Positions 42,671 through 52,547 of a stretch of DNA of 64,000 bases are shown piece after piece. Both the position numbers and the translations under genes were made by a program. The DNA lies in contig JAHECO010000016.1 in the NCBI GenBank assembly GCA_024641705.1, positions 1 to 64,000 of the forward strand. Direction: 5' to 3'. Below the pieces are notes generated by a model. That model did no database searches. It saw only the letters and a program-made list of their open reading frames with translations, and was not told the DNA's origin. The DNA is from Candidatus Kryptoniota bacterium. GTDB taxonomy: Bacteria; Bacteroidota; Ignavibacteria; Kryptoniales; JAKASW01. Numbering within the stretch: position 1 is the stretch's first letter; every line of letters begins with the position of its first letter.

Positions 42671-44055
42671 CGTTTCTTCCGAATTCTCGCGGCGAAGCTG
42701 CCGTCCATGTCGTGCCTGTGCGGGAAAGTCTCAACAAAACCCTCCTTCCCCACAAAGGACCTCTCTACCAGCTCATCGGCGGGCTCGAACTCGTATTCGG
42801 GATGGCGACTTATGAATCCCTGTACCACTTCCTGGTTTTCCTCAGCTTCGATAGTGCATGTACTGTACACGATAACGCCGTCCGGCTTGAGAAGCTTGGA
42901 GGCGTTCTCGAGGATGTCGGACTGGATATCCTTCAGCAGCGTAATGTCCTCCGGGTCGCGCTTCCACTTCGAATCCGGCTTCTTTCTCATGACGCCGAAT
43001 CCGGTACACGGGGCGTCAATCAGTATCTTGTCGTACAGCACCGCATCCGAGAACTTGGAGGCGTCAGCCACTACGATTTTGACGTTGCTATACCCCATCC
43101 GATCGACGGCATCCTGGATAAGCCTTGCCCTGTTCTCGTATTTCTCGACGGAAGTCAGGTCTACTTCTCCGTTCGTGAGTTCGAGAATATGCGTCGTTTT
43201 GCCTCCGGGTGCGGCGCACATATCCAGGATCCGCTCGTGAGGCTTGGGGTCGAGGAGAATAGAGACTATTCCTGCGCTTTCGTCCTGTACCGTGAACTGG
43301 CCCGCGCGGAAAGACTCGAGCTCTCCGATTCTTGAAAGCCCCTCCACGTAGAAGAAGTTTGATATGAACTGCCCGCGCGTCACCTTCAGCCCTTTTGACT
43401 CGAAACCGGATGCGAGTTCCTCCGGTGCGATCTTCTTCGGATTCACCCTTATGGAAAGCTTCGGACGTTCATTAAGTGCAGTAAGAAGTTGTTCCGTCTC
43501 GTATACTCCGAACCGGTTTATGAACCGCCTTACCAGCCAGGTCGGGAATGAATGGACGATGGAAAGCGCCTTGACCGGATCGTCTTCAATAGAGGGATAT
43601 TCGACGGTATTGAGTTTCCTGATGGATGTCCGGAGGATCGCGTTGACGAGGTTCGCAAGAAACTGGCCACGCAATTTCTTTACGAATTCCACTGCCTCAT
43701 TGACTGCTGCCGATTGGGGGACTCTTTCGAGGAACATTATCTGGTACATCGCAATCCTGATCGCATTCTTGATGTTGATGTCCAGCTTGGTGTAGTCACC
43801 GCGGTAAAACTGCGAAATGACGTAATCGATACGCATCTTCCAGCGGATCGTACCGTTCACGAGCTCGGTAAGGAACGACTTATCCAGCTTGCTTAACTCT
43901 GAATTCCTCAGTTCGAAGTCGAGCAGTTTATCCAGGTAGGAATCCGTTCTCTCGATCCTGTTCAGGACCTTCACGGCCACCTCGCGCGCCGTCTCGTAGA
44001 TCACTGTCTCGGTTTCCTCACGCGGATAGTTCCTAAACCTCTTAGGTTGTTCCAT
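42667..44055 (-). CDS. rsmB: 16S rRNA m5C967 methyltransferase
   Basis: RsmB methylates C967 of 16S rRNA using SAM. The 462-residue protein has an N-terminal NusB-like RNA-binding domain (residues 20-170, with VPQSAAVNEAVEFVKK). The methyltransferase follows, with SAM motif LDMCAAPGGKTTHILE and the catalytic cysteines in DAPCTGFGVMR and YSTCTIEAEENQ. A start ATG at 44055 has AAGGGG eight bases upstream. It follows rpmE after a gap of 237 bases that shows no other gene. Confidence 0.94.
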   Translation of the reverse strand: MEQPKRFRNYPREETETVIYETAREVAVKVLNRIERTDSYLDKLLDFELRNSELSKLDKSFLTELVNGTIRWKMRIDYVISQFYRGDYTKLDINIKNAIRIAMYQIMFLERVPQSAAVNEAVEFVKKLRGQFLANLVNAILRTSIRKLNTVEYPSIEDDPVKALSIVHSFPTWLVRRFINRFGVYETEQLLTALNERPKLSIRVNPKKIAPEELASGFESKGLKVTRGQFISNFFYVEGLSRIGELESFRAGQFTVQDESAGIVSILLDPKPHERILDMCAAPGGKTTHILELTNGEVDLTSVEKYENRARLIQDAVDRMGYSNVKIVVADASKFSDAVLYDKILIDAPCTGFGVMRKKPDSKWKRDPEDITLLKDIQSDILENASKLLKPDGVIVYSTCTIEAEENQEVVQGFISRHPEYEFEPADELVERSFVGKEGFVETFPHRHDMDGSFAARIRKKR

Positions 44056-44292
44056 CTCTGCACCCCTTGGTTTTTCATTCGCTGCGGTTTTTCCGCCGTC
44101 AAACCATAAGCATGCCCGGAATTGTTTCTGCGGTTACGACGGCGGTCTTTACGTAATAAATCTGGATACTGTGTCTTTTGTCAGGAAATCTATTTCCAAA
44201 GAACAGGCGAGTTGAAACCTCGGACACCTTCCTGTTCCGGCAAGCTGCCCCGGATCTGCGCTCCTAGGCAGCCGGAGCACAATCGCTGAAGG
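44056..44292. other. Intergenic stretch between rpmE and rsmB
   Basis: No convincing open frame, RNA gene or strong hairpin with a T tract was seen. It must contain the rpmE 3' end and the rsmB promoter, but I could not find a match to the promoter pattern used elsewhere in the window. Confidence 0.4.
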
Positions 44293-44514
44293 CTACGCCC
44301 CGGCTTTCTGCTTCTTGCCGTATTTCTGCATGAACTTCTCGACGCGTCCCGCCGAGTCAATGAGCTTCTGCTTGCCGGTGAAGAACGGATGACAGTTCGA
44401 ACATATCTCAACTTTCAGGAATTGGCCGGATTCAGTCGACCTCGTTTGGAAAGTGTTGCCGCAAACACAAGTCACCGTCACATTATGGTATTTGGGATGA
44501 ATTCCGCTTCTCAT
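44293..44514 (-). CDS. rpmE: Ribosomal protein bL31
   Basis: A 73-residue 50S protein of the zinc-containing type. CVCGNTF and CSNCHPF provide the cysteines, so this is the C+ form rather than the zinc-free paralogue made under zinc starvation. It starts [12 protein letters not shown], as expected for bL31, with AGGAG six bases before the ATG. A promoter lies about 20 bases upstream. Confidence 0.97.
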   Translation of the reverse strand: MRSGIHPKYHNVTVTCVCGNTFQTRSTESGQFLKVEICSNCHPFFTGKQKLIDSAGRVEKFMQKYGKKQKAGA

Positions 44515-44534
44515 TTTTTCTCCTATTTACGCCA

Positions 44535-44565
44535 TAAATCTACCAAAATGGCCGATAACTTCCAA
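44535..44565 (-). promoter_or_regulatory. Promoter of rpmE
   Basis: TTG (44565-44563), 20 bases, TAGATTTA (44542-44535), leaving a leader of about 20 bases that contains the ribosome-binding site. Confidence 0.55.
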
Positions 44566-44603
44566 ATATCGATATCATTTCCCGCTTTTCGGTGTCCCGA
44601 CAG

Positions 44604-47315
44604 CTACCCCTTCAGCATTTGACGGAGAACCGTCTGGAGGATACCTCCGTTCTTATAGTAGTCCACATCGACATGACTGTCAAGTCTGGCGACGACGTCA
44701 AATTTGGTCGTTCTTCCTCCGTCTCCTGTGGCTGTCACGGTAAGCGTTTTGTGCGGTGCAAGGTTGTCACCGATGCCCGAGATTTTGAAAGCTTCCTTGC
44801 CCGTCAAGCCCAGAGTAGAGGCGTTTTCCCCCTCTTTGAACTGGAGCGGGAGGACTCCGAGACCGACGAGATTGCTTCGGTGAATTCTTTCATAGCTTTC
44901 CGCGATCACGGCTTTGATGCCCAGGAGCAACGTCCCTTTGGCCGCCCAATCCCGGGAACTTCCGCTGCCGTATTCCTTTCCGGCAATCACCAGCAGAGGC
45001 ACGCCTTCGGATTGATATTTCATGGCCGCATCATATATCCACATCTTCTCGCCACTGGGAATATGCATGGTCCAGCTTCCCTCGGTGCCGGGGACGAGCA
45101 AGTTCTTAAGTCGTATATTTCCGAACGTCCCCCGCATCATCACCTCGTGGTTCCCTCTTCGCGAACCGTACGAGTTGAAGTCCTTAGGCTGGACACCGTG
45201 CTCGATCAGGTATTTACCTGCCGGACTGGCAGCCTGGATCGTCCCCGCCGGAGAGATATGATCGGTGGTCACCGAATCGCCGAGGAGCGCCAGCACTCGC
45301 GCCCCCTCGATGTCGGTAGCAGCGGGAGGGTCGAGCGGCAAGTCCTTGAAGAAGGGAGGCTCCTGAATATAAGTCGATGTAGAGTCCCATTTGTAGCTGT
45401 TGCCCTTCGGAATGTCCAGCCCGCGCCATCTCTCGTCCCCGTCGAAGACGTGCGCATACCGCGACTTGTACATCTCGGGTCTGATCGACTTCTTCAGGAC
45501 TTCATTGATCTCATCCTGGCTGGGCCAGATATCCTTCAGGAACACCGGATCACCATTCTTCCCTTTCCCGATCGGCTCGGTCATAGGATCGAAATCCACT
45601 TTCCCCGCCAGAGCGTAAGCAACGACGAGGGGTGGTGAAGCAAGATAGCTCGCTTTAGCGTGCGGGTTGATTCTGCCTTCGAAGTTTCTATTTCCGCTGA
45701 GCACCGCGGCGGCGACAAGGCTTCCCTTCTCTACCGCCGAAGAAATATCCTCGTCCAGCGGTCCGCTGTTGCCGATGCATGTGGTGCAGCCGAATCCGAC
45801 CAGGTTGAACTTGAGCTCCTCGAGCGGCTTGAGTAGGCCGGCGTCTTTCAGATAGTCGATAACGACCTGTGAACCCGGCGCCAGGCTCGTCTTCACCCAT
45901 GGTTTCGGTTTGAGACCGTACTTTTCTACCGCTTTCTTGGCCAGAAGTCCCGCAGCCACAAGCACACTTGGATTCGAGGTATTCGTGCAGCTGGTAATTG
46001 CTGCGATTACTACCGACCCATGACGCATCCCGAACGACGCGCCGTCTCTTTGGACCGGGACGTCCCTGGAAATGTCCTCCTGCTTCACTGCGAAGCCGCG
46101 TTCAGCTGTCGGGGCTGCGAGTGATTTCGCAAATGATGTTTTGACTTCACGCAACGGGACCCGGTCTTGCGGTCTCTTCGGCCCGGCAATACTCGGTTCA
46201 ATTCTGCTCATGTCGACTTCGACTTCGTCCGAGTATATCGGCTCCGGCTTGTCTTTGCTCCAGAAGAGCTCCTGCTCCTTACAGTACGATTCGACGACCG
46301 CCACCTGTTCGTCGGCGCGGCCTGTCAACCTGAGATACTTCAACGTCTCCTCATCGACAGGAAAGAATCCCATCGTTGCGCCGTACTCGGGTGACATATT
46401 GCTGATCGTCGCACGGTCGGGCAGGCTCAATTGCCCGATTCCTTCACCGTAGTACTCCACTATTTTGCCGACCACTCCCTTCTTCCTCAGGGTTTGCGTA
46501 ATCGTCAGGACAAGATCTGTGGCGGTGATTCCTTCCGGCATCTCCCCCGTCAGTCTGACACCGACTACTTCGGGGGTCAGCATGAAATAGGGCTGTCCCA
46601 GCATGACCGCTTCCGCCTCGATACCTCCGACACCCCATCCGAAGACGCCCAGGCCGTTAACCATCGTGGTATGCGAATCTGTGCCGACCAGTGAATCCGG
46701 GAACGCCCTCATCTCGCCGTCCTGGCTCCTCGTTTCCACGACCCGGGCAAGGTGCTCCAGGTTTACCTGGTGAACGATGCCTGTATCCGGGGGAACCACA
46801 TTGAAACTCTTGAAAGCGCTTTGGCCCCATCTCAGGAGCTTGTAGCGCTCAACGTTTCTCTTGAATTCCAGCTCAGCGTTAAAGAGGAAAGCCTCTTCAG
46901 TACCGAAATGATCGACCTGTACCGAATGGTCGATAACGAGCTCCGAAGGTATGAGAGGGTTGATCCTGTCGGTGTCGCCTTTGCGCCTTTCGACCTCACT
47001 CCTCATTGCGGCCAGGTCGACTACGGCCGGAACACCGGTGAAATCCTGCAAAAGCACTCGTGCAGGCATAAACGCTATTTCCTTCTGTGGGAGGTGCTTA
47101 CCGTCCCAGCCCAGGAGCGCTTCAACATCCGAAGCGGTGACGATCTTTCCGTCCTCATGCCTGAGGAGGTTCTCCAATAAGATCCGAATTGAATACGGGA
47201 GATTGGATAAGTTGTGCTTCGAGTCGTTTAAGGAAGGAAGATGAAAAATCTTGAAGGTTGAATTCTTAGTCTTGAGATCTTTCTTTGCGGAAAATGAGTT
47301 TGACGAGACAGCCAT
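44604..47315 (-). CDS. acnA: Aconitate hydratase A
   Basis: Aconitase isomerises citrate to isocitrate in the TCA cycle. The 903-residue protein is of the AcnA/IRP type. The 4Fe-4S cysteines are in TSCTNTSNP and GFGCTTCIGNSGPL. ALLGDSVTTDHISPAG and YGSGSSRDWAAKG form the substrate-binding swivel domain, and an earlier GTDSHTTMVNGLGV block is also conserved. ATG at 47315 is preferred because GGAG lies eight bases upstream; a GTG at 47324 would add three residues. It forms a cluster with icd and gltA within 8 kb. Confidence 0.96.
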   Translation of the reverse strand: MAVSSNSFSAKKDLKTKNSTFKIFHLPSLNDSKHNLSNLPYSIRILLENLLRHEDGKIVTASDVEALLGWDGKHLPQKEIAFMPARVLLQDFTGVPAVVDLAAMRSEVERRKGDTDRINPLIPSELVIDHSVQVDHFGTEEAFLFNAELEFKRNVERYKLLRWGQSAFKSFNVVPPDTGIVHQVNLEHLARVVETRSQDGEMRAFPDSLVGTDSHTTMVNGLGVFGWGVGGIEAEAVMLGQPYFMLTPEVVGVRLTGEMPEGITATDLVLTITQTLRKKGVVGKIVEYYGEGIGQLSLPDRATISNMSPEYGATMGFFPVDEETLKYLRLTGRADEQVAVVESYCKEQELFWSKDKPEPIYSDEVEVDMSRIEPSIAGPKRPQDRVPLREVKTSFAKSLAAPTAERGFAVKQEDISRDVPVQRDGASFGMRHGSVVIAAITSCTNTSNPSVLVAAGLLAKKAVEKYGLKPKPWVKTSLAPGSQVVIDYLKDAGLLKPLEELKFNLVGFGCTTCIGNSGPLDEDISSAVEKGSLVAAAVLSGNRNFEGRINPHAKASYLASPPLVVAYALAGKVDFDPMTEPIGKGKNGDPVFLKDIWPSQDEINEVLKKSIRPEMYKSRYAHVFDGDERWRGLDIPKGNSYKWDSTSTYIQEPPFFKDLPLDPPAATDIEGARVLALLGDSVTTDHISPAGTIQAASPAGKYLIEHGVQPKDFNSYGSRRGNHEVMMRGTFGNIRLKNLLVPGTEGSWTMHIPSGEKMWIYDAAMKYQSEGVPLLVIAGKEYGSGSSRDWAAKGTLLLGIKAVIAESYERIHRSNLVGLGVLPLQFKEGENASTLGLTGKEAFKISGIGDNLAPHKTLTVTATGDGGRTTKFDVVARLDSHVDVDYYKNGGILQTVLRQMLKG

Positions 47316-47351
47316 TGGAATCACTCCGATTAATTCACGTTAAAACCACAT

Positions 47352-47382
47352 GAAATCTAATCAAACCAGCCACTCAGTTCAA
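47352..47382 (-). promoter_or_regulatory. Promoter of acnA
   Basis: TTG (47382-47380), 20 bases, TAGATTTC (47359-47352), about 36 bases before the ATG. Confidence 0.55.
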
Positions 47383-47390
47383 TGGAGACA

Positions 47391-47416
47391 AAAAAAGGCC
47401 GCCACTCGACGGCCTT
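47391..47416 (-). terminator. Rho-independent terminator of glnA
   Basis: AAGGCCG (47416-47410, minus strand) pairs with CGGCCTT (47401-47395), followed by a run of T residues. It lies 27 bases past the glnA stop and just upstream of the acnA promoter. Confidence 0.88.
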
Positions 47417-47443
47417 GAAAGGAGTAATCCAACTGCTACCGGA

Positions 47444-48880
47444 TTAAATATCGTAATACAACATGAATTCGTACGGATGTGGTCTCAGAGCGACCTGCTT
47501 CACCTCGTTGTTCATCTTGTATTTGATCCAGAGGCTTACGAGTTCTTCAGTGAACACATCACCCCTGAGAAGGAATTCGTGATCACGTTCGAGTGCCTTC
47601 AGCGAGTCTTCAAGGGACCCCGGGGTGGAAGGCACGTTCCTCAGCTCTTCGGGTGAAAGGTCATAGATATCCTTGTCAAGCGGTTCGCCCGGATCGATCT
47701 TGTTAATGATGCCGTCAATCCCGGCCATGAGGAGTGCCGGGAACGCGAGGTAAGGATTGGTGGAAGGATCCGGGACGCGAAACTCGATGCGTTTCGCCTT
47801 GGGGCTCTTCGAGTACATCGGAATTCTTACCGAAGCGGACCTGTTTCTCTGACTGTACGCGAGGTTGACCGGCGCTTCGAATCCCGGCACGAGCCTGTGG
47901 TACGAATTGGTTGTCGGGTTCGTGATGGCGCACAGTGCGGCAGCGTGTTTCAGCAGACCGCCGATGTAATAAAGTGCCATTTCGCTGAGATTGGCGTAGC
48001 CGTTGCCGTAGAACAGCGGCTTCCCCGATTTCCAGAGGCTCTGGTGTACGTGCATACCAGAGCCGTTGTCGCCGAACAGCGGCTTCGGCATGAAGGTCAC
48101 GCTCTTCCCGTGTTTCGTCGCGACGTTCTTCGTGACGTACTTGTAAGTCATGAGATTGTCGGCCATCCTGGTAAGAGTGTTGAACCGCATGTCTATCTCT
48201 GTCTGACCTGCAGTCGCGACTTCATGGTGATGGACCTCTACATCGATCCCCACCTTCTTCATCGTAAGAACCATTTCGGATCTCAGGTCCTGGAGGCTGT
48301 CTATAGGGGCGACGGGGAAATATCCTTCTTTGCTGCGGGGGCGATAGCCGAGATTCTGCCTGTCATTCCGCCCACTGTTCCATATACCCTCTTCGGAATC
48401 GACCTCATAGAAGCCGGTGTTGATCGACTGGCCGAACCTTACGTTATCAAACACGAAGAACTCGGCCTCGGGTCCAAAGTAGGCTGAGTCGGCAAGGCCC
48501 GTCGAGCGGATGTACGCTTCGGCTTTATGTGCAATGAAACGGGGATCGCGCCTGTACGGCTCGCCCGTTATCGGGTCCTTCACGTCGCAGATAATGTTGA
48601 TCGTTTTATGAGATGTGAACGGATCGATGAAGTACTCTTTTGCGTCAGGGATCAGAACCATGTCGCTTTCCTGTATGGCCTGAAATCCTCGGATACTCGA
48701 CCCATCAAAGCCTACTCCCTCTTCGAAAGAGCTTGGGGTCAGCTCGGATGGTAGTATCGAAAAATGCTGCCATTGTCCTGGGATGTCGGTAAATCTTAGA
48801 TCAACAATCTCAACTCCGCTGTCCTTGATAAACTTTAACAGTTTATCGATTTCAGTAGCAGACTTGGCAACTTTTGCCAT
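47444..48880 (-). CDS. glnA: Glutamine synthetase type I
   Basis: GlnA makes glutamine from glutamate, ammonia and ATP. The 478-residue dodecameric-type subunit has [25 protein letters not shown], the [15 protein letters not shown] nucleotide/metal site and NRSASVRIP. It also has the adenylylation-loop tyrosine in [11 protein letters not shown], so it is the GSI-beta form, potentially controlled by GlnE-type adenylylation. No glnE or glnB is in the window. AGGAGG lies five bases before the ATG. It follows an Lrp-type regulator gene by 15 bases and is probably cotranscribed with it. Confidence 0.97.
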   Translation of the reverse strand: MAKVAKSATEIDKLLKFIKDSGVEIVDLRFTDIPGQWQHFSILPSELTPSSFEEGVGFDGSSIRGFQAIQESDMVLIPDAKEYFIDPFTSHKTINIICDVKDPITGEPYRRDPRFIAHKAEAYIRSTGLADSAYFGPEAEFFVFDNVRFGQSINTGFYEVDSEEGIWNSGRNDRQNLGYRPRSKEGYFPVAPIDSLQDLRSEMVLTMKKVGIDVEVHHHEVATAGQTEIDMRFNTLTRMADNLMTYKYVTKNVATKHGKSVTFMPKPLFGDNGSGMHVHQSLWKSGKPLFYGNGYANLSEMALYYIGGLLKHAAALCAITNPTTNSYHRLVPGFEAPVNLAYSQRNRSASVRIPMYSKSPKAKRIEFRVPDPSTNPYLAFPALLMAGIDGIINKIDPGEPLDKDIYDLSPEELRNVPSTPGSLEDSLKALERDHEFLLRGDVFTEELVSLWIKYKMNNEVKQVALRPHPYEFMLYYDI

Positions 48881-48895
48881 TTGTTCCTCCTAGGA

Positions 48896-49369
48896 TTAAT
48901 TGGTTTGTGTTTTCAGTACTGTCGACTCTTTGATTGTGGACAATACCACGCTTGTCTTCGTGCTGAGCACTCCCGGCCAGGATTGAATTCTAGACAGTAG
49001 TTTTTCCAGTGAGTTGGTATTATCCGCCCGCACCTTGAGCAGGTGCGACCCCTCGCCCGTGACCGAATGACATTCGAGTATCTCATCGGTCTCTCTTGCC
49101 CTTTCCATAAACATCTGGTAATGCTTGCTGGAGTCGATGGAAACCGTAATAAAGGCAGTAATGTCCTTGCCCAGGCGCTTCGCATCCAATATCGCGGTGT
49201 ACCCTTTGATGAAGCCCCTTTCCTCCAGCTTCTGAATGCGTTCAGAAATGGTGGGAATAGTCAGGCCAAGCTGCTGGGCCATCTCGTTCAGCTTGGTTCT
49301 GGCATTCTTCTGCAGGATCTCAAGGAGCCTGTGATCAATAGGATCGAGCTTCTTGTCACTTATTAACAT
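48896..49369 (-). CDS. Lrp/AsnC family transcriptional regulator
   Basis: A 157-residue regulator with an N-terminal helix-turn-helix (LDPIDHRLLEILQKNARTKLNEMAQQLG region, recognition helix TIPTISERIQKLEERG) and a C-terminal RAM domain that binds amino acids and drives oligomerisation (ECHSVTGEGSHLLKVRA). Being the first gene of a two-gene unit with glnA, it is likely to control glutamine synthesis and itself in response to an amino acid. The ATG has no clear ribosome site. The AT-rich upstream region contains imperfect TTATTGCC/AATAAGC repeats that could be its operator. Confidence 0.93.
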   Translation of the reverse strand: MLISDKKLDPIDHRLLEILQKNARTKLNEMAQQLGLTIPTISERIQKLEERGFIKGYTAILDAKRLGKDITAFITVSIDSSKHYQMFMERARETDEILECHSVTGEGSHLLKVRADNTNSLEKLLSRIQSWPGVLSTKTSVVLSTIKESTVLKTQTN

Positions 49370-49410
49370 GATTCAACTGGATATTTAATTTAATAAGCAT
49401 TCTATTGGCA

Positions 49411-49441
49411 ATAAGTTAAAATAATAAAATCCGATTGTCAA
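49411..49441 (-). promoter_or_regulatory. Promoter of the lrp-glnA unit
   Basis: TTGACA (from 49441), with TAACTTAT (49418-49411) following after 20 bases counted from TTG. It lies in AT-rich DNA, right after the icd terminator. Confidence 0.5.
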
Positions 49442-49450
49442 GCGGTAAAA

Positions 49451-49477
49451 TAAAAAAGGCGGCCCATTGGCCGCCCG
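49451..49477 (-). terminator. Rho-independent terminator of icd
   Basis: GGCGGCC (49475-49469) pairs with GGCCGCC (49464-49458) on the minus strand and is followed by TTTTTTATTTT, 37 bases beyond the stop. Confidence 0.9.
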
Positions 49478-49513
49478 CAAATAGACGCACAAATTTGCTG
49501 TTTCTTGGGTCGC

Positions 49514-50770
49514 TTACATGTTCTTGACTATCGCGGCTCCGAACTCGGAAGTTTTGACCTCGGTGGCGCCTTCCATGAGGCGCGCAAAGTCGTAAGTCAC
49601 CACCTTCGACCCGATGGTCTTCTCCATTCCCTTCACGATCAGATCGGCAACTTCATGCCAACCGAGGTATTCGAACATCAGGACGCCGCTTAGTATTACC
49701 GACCCGGGATTCACTTTATCGAGGTTCGTGTACTTCGGCGCGGTCCCATGCGTCGCTTCGAAAATCGCGAAACCGTTGACGTAGTTGATGTTCGCTCCCG
49801 GAGCTATGCCGATTCCGCCGACCTGCGCAGCCAACGCGTCGGAGATATAGTCTCCATTCAGGTTAAGCGTCGCTATCACGTCGTACTCGGCCGGACGTGT
49901 CAGAATTTGCTGGAGGAAGTTGTCGGCGATTGCATCCTTTATAAGCAGCTTCCCCTCCGATTTTGCGCCCTGCTGGACTTCATCCCAGGTCACTATCGAA
50001 TCCCGGAACTCCGCTTTCGCCAGCTCATAACCCCAATCTCTGAATCCGCCTTCCGTATACTTCATTATGTTGCCCTTGTGCACGAACGTGACGCTCTTTC
50101 TTTTCTTGTCGAGCGCATACCTGATCGCCGCGCGTATCAAACGTTTCGAGCCTTCTTCGGAGACAGGCTTTATGCCGATGCTGGACGTTTCGGGGAATCT
50201 TATCTTCTTGACCCCCATCTCCGATATGAGCCAGGATACCACCTTCTTCGCTTCAGCTGTACCCGCGCGCCATTCGATACCGGCGTATATGTCCTCGGTG
50301 TTTTCACGGAAGATCACCATGTCGATAAGTTCAGGTCTCTTCACGGGCGAAGGTACGCCTCCGAAATATCTCACGGGTCTGAGGCAGACATATAGGTCAA
50401 GCATCTGTCTGAGCGCGACGTTCAGCGACCTTATTCCGCCGCCCACCGGCGTTGTCAGCGGGCCTTTGATTGCGACGGTGTACTCGTTGATCGCCTTGAG
50501 TGTATCGTCGGGAAGCCACACCTCGCGGCCATACACCTTGTTGGCCTTCTCGCCGGCATATACTTCAAACCACTCGATGCTCTTCTTGCCGGCATAGGCT
50601 TTCGCGACGGCCGCGTCAAATACCATTTTGCTTGCACGCCATATGTCCGGACCGGTGCCGTCGCCTTCTATGAATGGTATAATGGGATTGTCCGGTACCG
50701 CCAGTTTTCCGTTTACAGACTTAATCTTTTCCCCTTTTGAAGGAGGTGACAGCCTTTCGTAAGGATTCAT
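49514..50770 (-). CDS. icd: Isocitrate dehydrogenase (NADP-dependent)
   Basis: Icd oxidatively decarboxylates isocitrate to 2-oxoglutarate. The 418-residue protein follows the E. coli enzyme. [12 protein letters not shown] is near the N-terminus, and the substrate-site serine that IDH kinase targets in enterics is in [27 protein letters not shown] is the substrate/metal region. [16 protein letters not shown] carries the Lys-Tyr pair typical of NADP specificity. AGGAG lies six to seven bases before the ATG. The start overlaps the HIT gene stop by four bases, so it is part of the tmk-ctpA-gltA-HIT-icd run. Confidence 0.96.
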   Translation of the reverse strand: MNPYERLSPPSKGEKIKSVNGKLAVPDNPIIPFIEGDGTGPDIWRASKMVFDAAVAKAYAGKKSIEWFEVYAGEKANKVYGREVWLPDDTLKAINEYTVAIKGPLTTPVGGGIRSLNVALRQMLDLYVCLRPVRYFGGVPSPVKRPELIDMVIFRENTEDIYAGIEWRAGTAEAKKVVSWLISEMGVKKIRFPETSSIGIKPVSEEGSKRLIRAAIRYALDKKRKSVTFVHKGNIMKYTEGGFRDWGYELAKAEFRDSIVTWDEVQQGAKSEGKLLIKDAIADNFLQQILTRPAEYDVIATLNLNGDYISDALAAQVGGIGIAPGANINYVNGFAIFEATHGTAPKYTNLDKVNPGSVILSGVLMFEYLGWHEVADLIVKGMEKTIGSKVVTYDFARLMEGATEVKTSEFGAAIVKNM

Positions 50771-51234
50771 TCTCGTTCTCCTGATTTATCTTTCATTTTT
50801 ATCTTGCCGCGAATTTTGTTCGCGAATACTGCCATGTGCTCAGGGGACTCGTAAACTTTCAGGTTCGGCCTTATCTTCAGACCGTCTCCGTCGTAGCGCG
50901 GGGCAATGTGAAAATGGAAATGGAAGACCGATTGCCCTGCCGCCAAGCCGTTGTTGTTGAAAATATTGAAACCCGCGGGATGCACGGCATCCACGATCGC
51001 GCGTGAAACCAGTCTCAGCGATTCTGCGATCTCGAGCAGGACGTCCTTTGGAAGATCATTGAAGTCGGCAAAATGTTCCCGCGAGACGACAAGTGCGTGA
51101 CCGAAATTGATCGGGTTGATGTCGAGGAAGCTGACACTTCGCGCCGTTTCATAGAGTATTTCTGCTTCTGCCTCTCCTGCGATTATCCTGCAGAACGGGC
51201 AGGATCCCTGGTACATTTTGCTGCTGTCCGCCAT
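50767..51234 (-). CDS. HIT family hydrolase
   Basis: A 155-residue histidine-triad nucleotide-binding protein. CPFC near the N-terminus resembles the zinc site of HinT/Fhit-type proteins, and the triad reads HFHFHIAPR. It probably hydrolyses AMP-linked or dinucleoside polyphosphate substrates. The start at 51234 (MADSS) is chosen because the longer frame reads upstream without similarity. A second ATG at 51216 (MYQGSCPFC) is equally possible, and neither has a strong ribosome site. The stop overlaps icd. Confidence 0.9.
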   Translation of the reverse strand: MADSSKMYQGSCPFCRIIAGEAEAEILYETARSVSFLDINPINFGHALVVSREHFADFNDLPKDVLLEIAESLRLVSRAIVDAVHPAGFNIFNNNGLAAGQSVFHFHFHIAPRYDGDGLKIRPNLKVYESPEHMAVFANKIRGKIKMKDKSGERE

Positions 51235-51347
51235 CAAGCGTAAACTCGAGAATTCAGTCCGGGAATTGAATGCGAGTGCGGCGGCCGTCCCCCGCGTAGT
51301 GTCGTCCTGCCCCGGAGCAGGACAACACAAGAAAAAATATCCGTGCC

Positions 51348-52493
51348 TTACCTCTCTTCGAGGGGCACGAAATGAGCCTCCCGCTTCCCAACATACTCGG
51401 AAATCGGTCGGATCAGCCGGTTGTCGGAATACTGCTCCATGACGTGGGCAGTCCAGCCGGCGATGCGGCTCATGGCGAAGATCGGAGTAAAGAGATCCGT
51501 GGGAATTCCCAGGTAGTGGTAGGTCGAAGCGGAATAGAAATCCACATTCGGCACGAGCCCTTTCTCTTTCTTAACGAGTTCTTCAATTTTCTCGGACATC
51601 TCGTACCACCTGAGATTCCTGATGGTTTCTCCGAGTTTCTTGGAGAACCTCCGCAAATGCTTTGCACGCGGGTCTTCCACTTTATAAACACGATGGCCGA
51701 ATCCCGGGACCTTCTTCTTGTCTGCAAGCATCTTCTGCACATAAGGCTCCACGTTACCGAGGGTCTTTATTGCCGTAAGCATGTGCATGACATTCTCGTT
51801 CGCTCCGCCGTGGAGGGAACCTTTCAGTGTCCCCACAGCCGATGTCATCGCGGAATAAATGTCGGAGAGCGTTGCTGCGGTCACCCTTGCCGAAAAGGTC
51901 GATGCATTGAACTCGTGGTCTGCATGGAGGACAAGAGCGCAATCGAAAGTCTTCGACGCCATTTCACCCGGTTCCACACCGTTCATCATGTACAGGAAAT
52001 TCGCCGAATGGCCCAATGCGGGATCAGGTCTTATGAAGTCCCCGTTGGTGCGAAGGGTATGAAAATTCGCTACAATCGCCGGAAACCTCGCGACCAGCCG
52101 CAGTGCCTTACGCCAGTTTGCCTCGATCGAGTTGTTCTTCGCTTCCTCGTCGTAAAGCCCCAGCAGTGAGACGGCGGTCCTCAGGACATCCATCGGATTC
52201 GCCTTCTTCGGGGTCGACTTTAGGAAAGTTATGACCGGTTCCGGGAGTGCCCGGTTTGAACCAAGTTCTTTCTGAAACTTCAGGAGCTCTTCTTTCTTCG
52301 GCAGTGTGCCGTGCCAGAGGAGGTAGACAACTTCTTCGAAGCTTGCGTTGATTGCGAGTTCATCTATGTTGATACCGCGATATACCAGCTCGCCTTTCGT
52401 ACCGTCGATGAAACAGATCGCAGATTGACCGGCTACGATCCCATCGAGACCTCTTGAAAATGTTAAAGGTGCGTCAGCTACTGTATTGGACAT
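51348..52493 (-). CDS. gltA: Citrate synthase
   Basis: Citrate synthase condenses acetyl-CoA and oxaloacetate. The protein of about 381 residues is of the shorter, non-enterobacterial type. It starts TFSRGLDGIVAGQSAICFIDG and has catalytic histidines in SLHGGANE and PGFGHRVYKVEDPR and the aspartate in NVDFYSAS. The ATG at 52493 is preferred (AAGGAA about 10 bases upstream). An ATG at 52520 would add nine residues. It lies between ctpA and HIT/icd, giving a TCA gene group with nearby acnA. Confidence 0.95.
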   Translation of the reverse strand: MSNTVADAPLTFSRGLDGIVAGQSAICFIDGTKGELVYRGINIDELAINASFEEVVYLLWHGTLPKKEELLKFQKELGSNRALPEPVITFLKSTPKKANPMDVLRTAVSLLGLYDEEAKNNSIEANWRKALRLVARFPAIVANFHTLRTNGDFIRPDPALGHSANFLYMMNGVEPGEMASKTFDCALVLHADHEFNASTFSARVTAATLSDIYSAMTSAVGTLKGSLHGGANENVMHMLTAIKTLGNVEPYVQKMLADKKKVPGFGHRVYKVEDPRAKHLRRFSKKLGETIRNLRWYEMSEKIEELVKKEKGLVPNVDFYSASTYHYLGIPTDLFTPIFAMSRIAGWTAHVMEQYSDNRLIRPISEYVGKREAHFVPLEER

Positions 52494-52547
52494 TACTTTC
52501 GTTTCCTTGTTTGACTGCATCAAATTTAACCTTCATGCCGCGCATAA

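Noticed and set aside
44592-45638. 348-codon open frame on the plus strand within acnA
   Set aside because: Antisense to aconitase with complete cluster-ligand cysteines.
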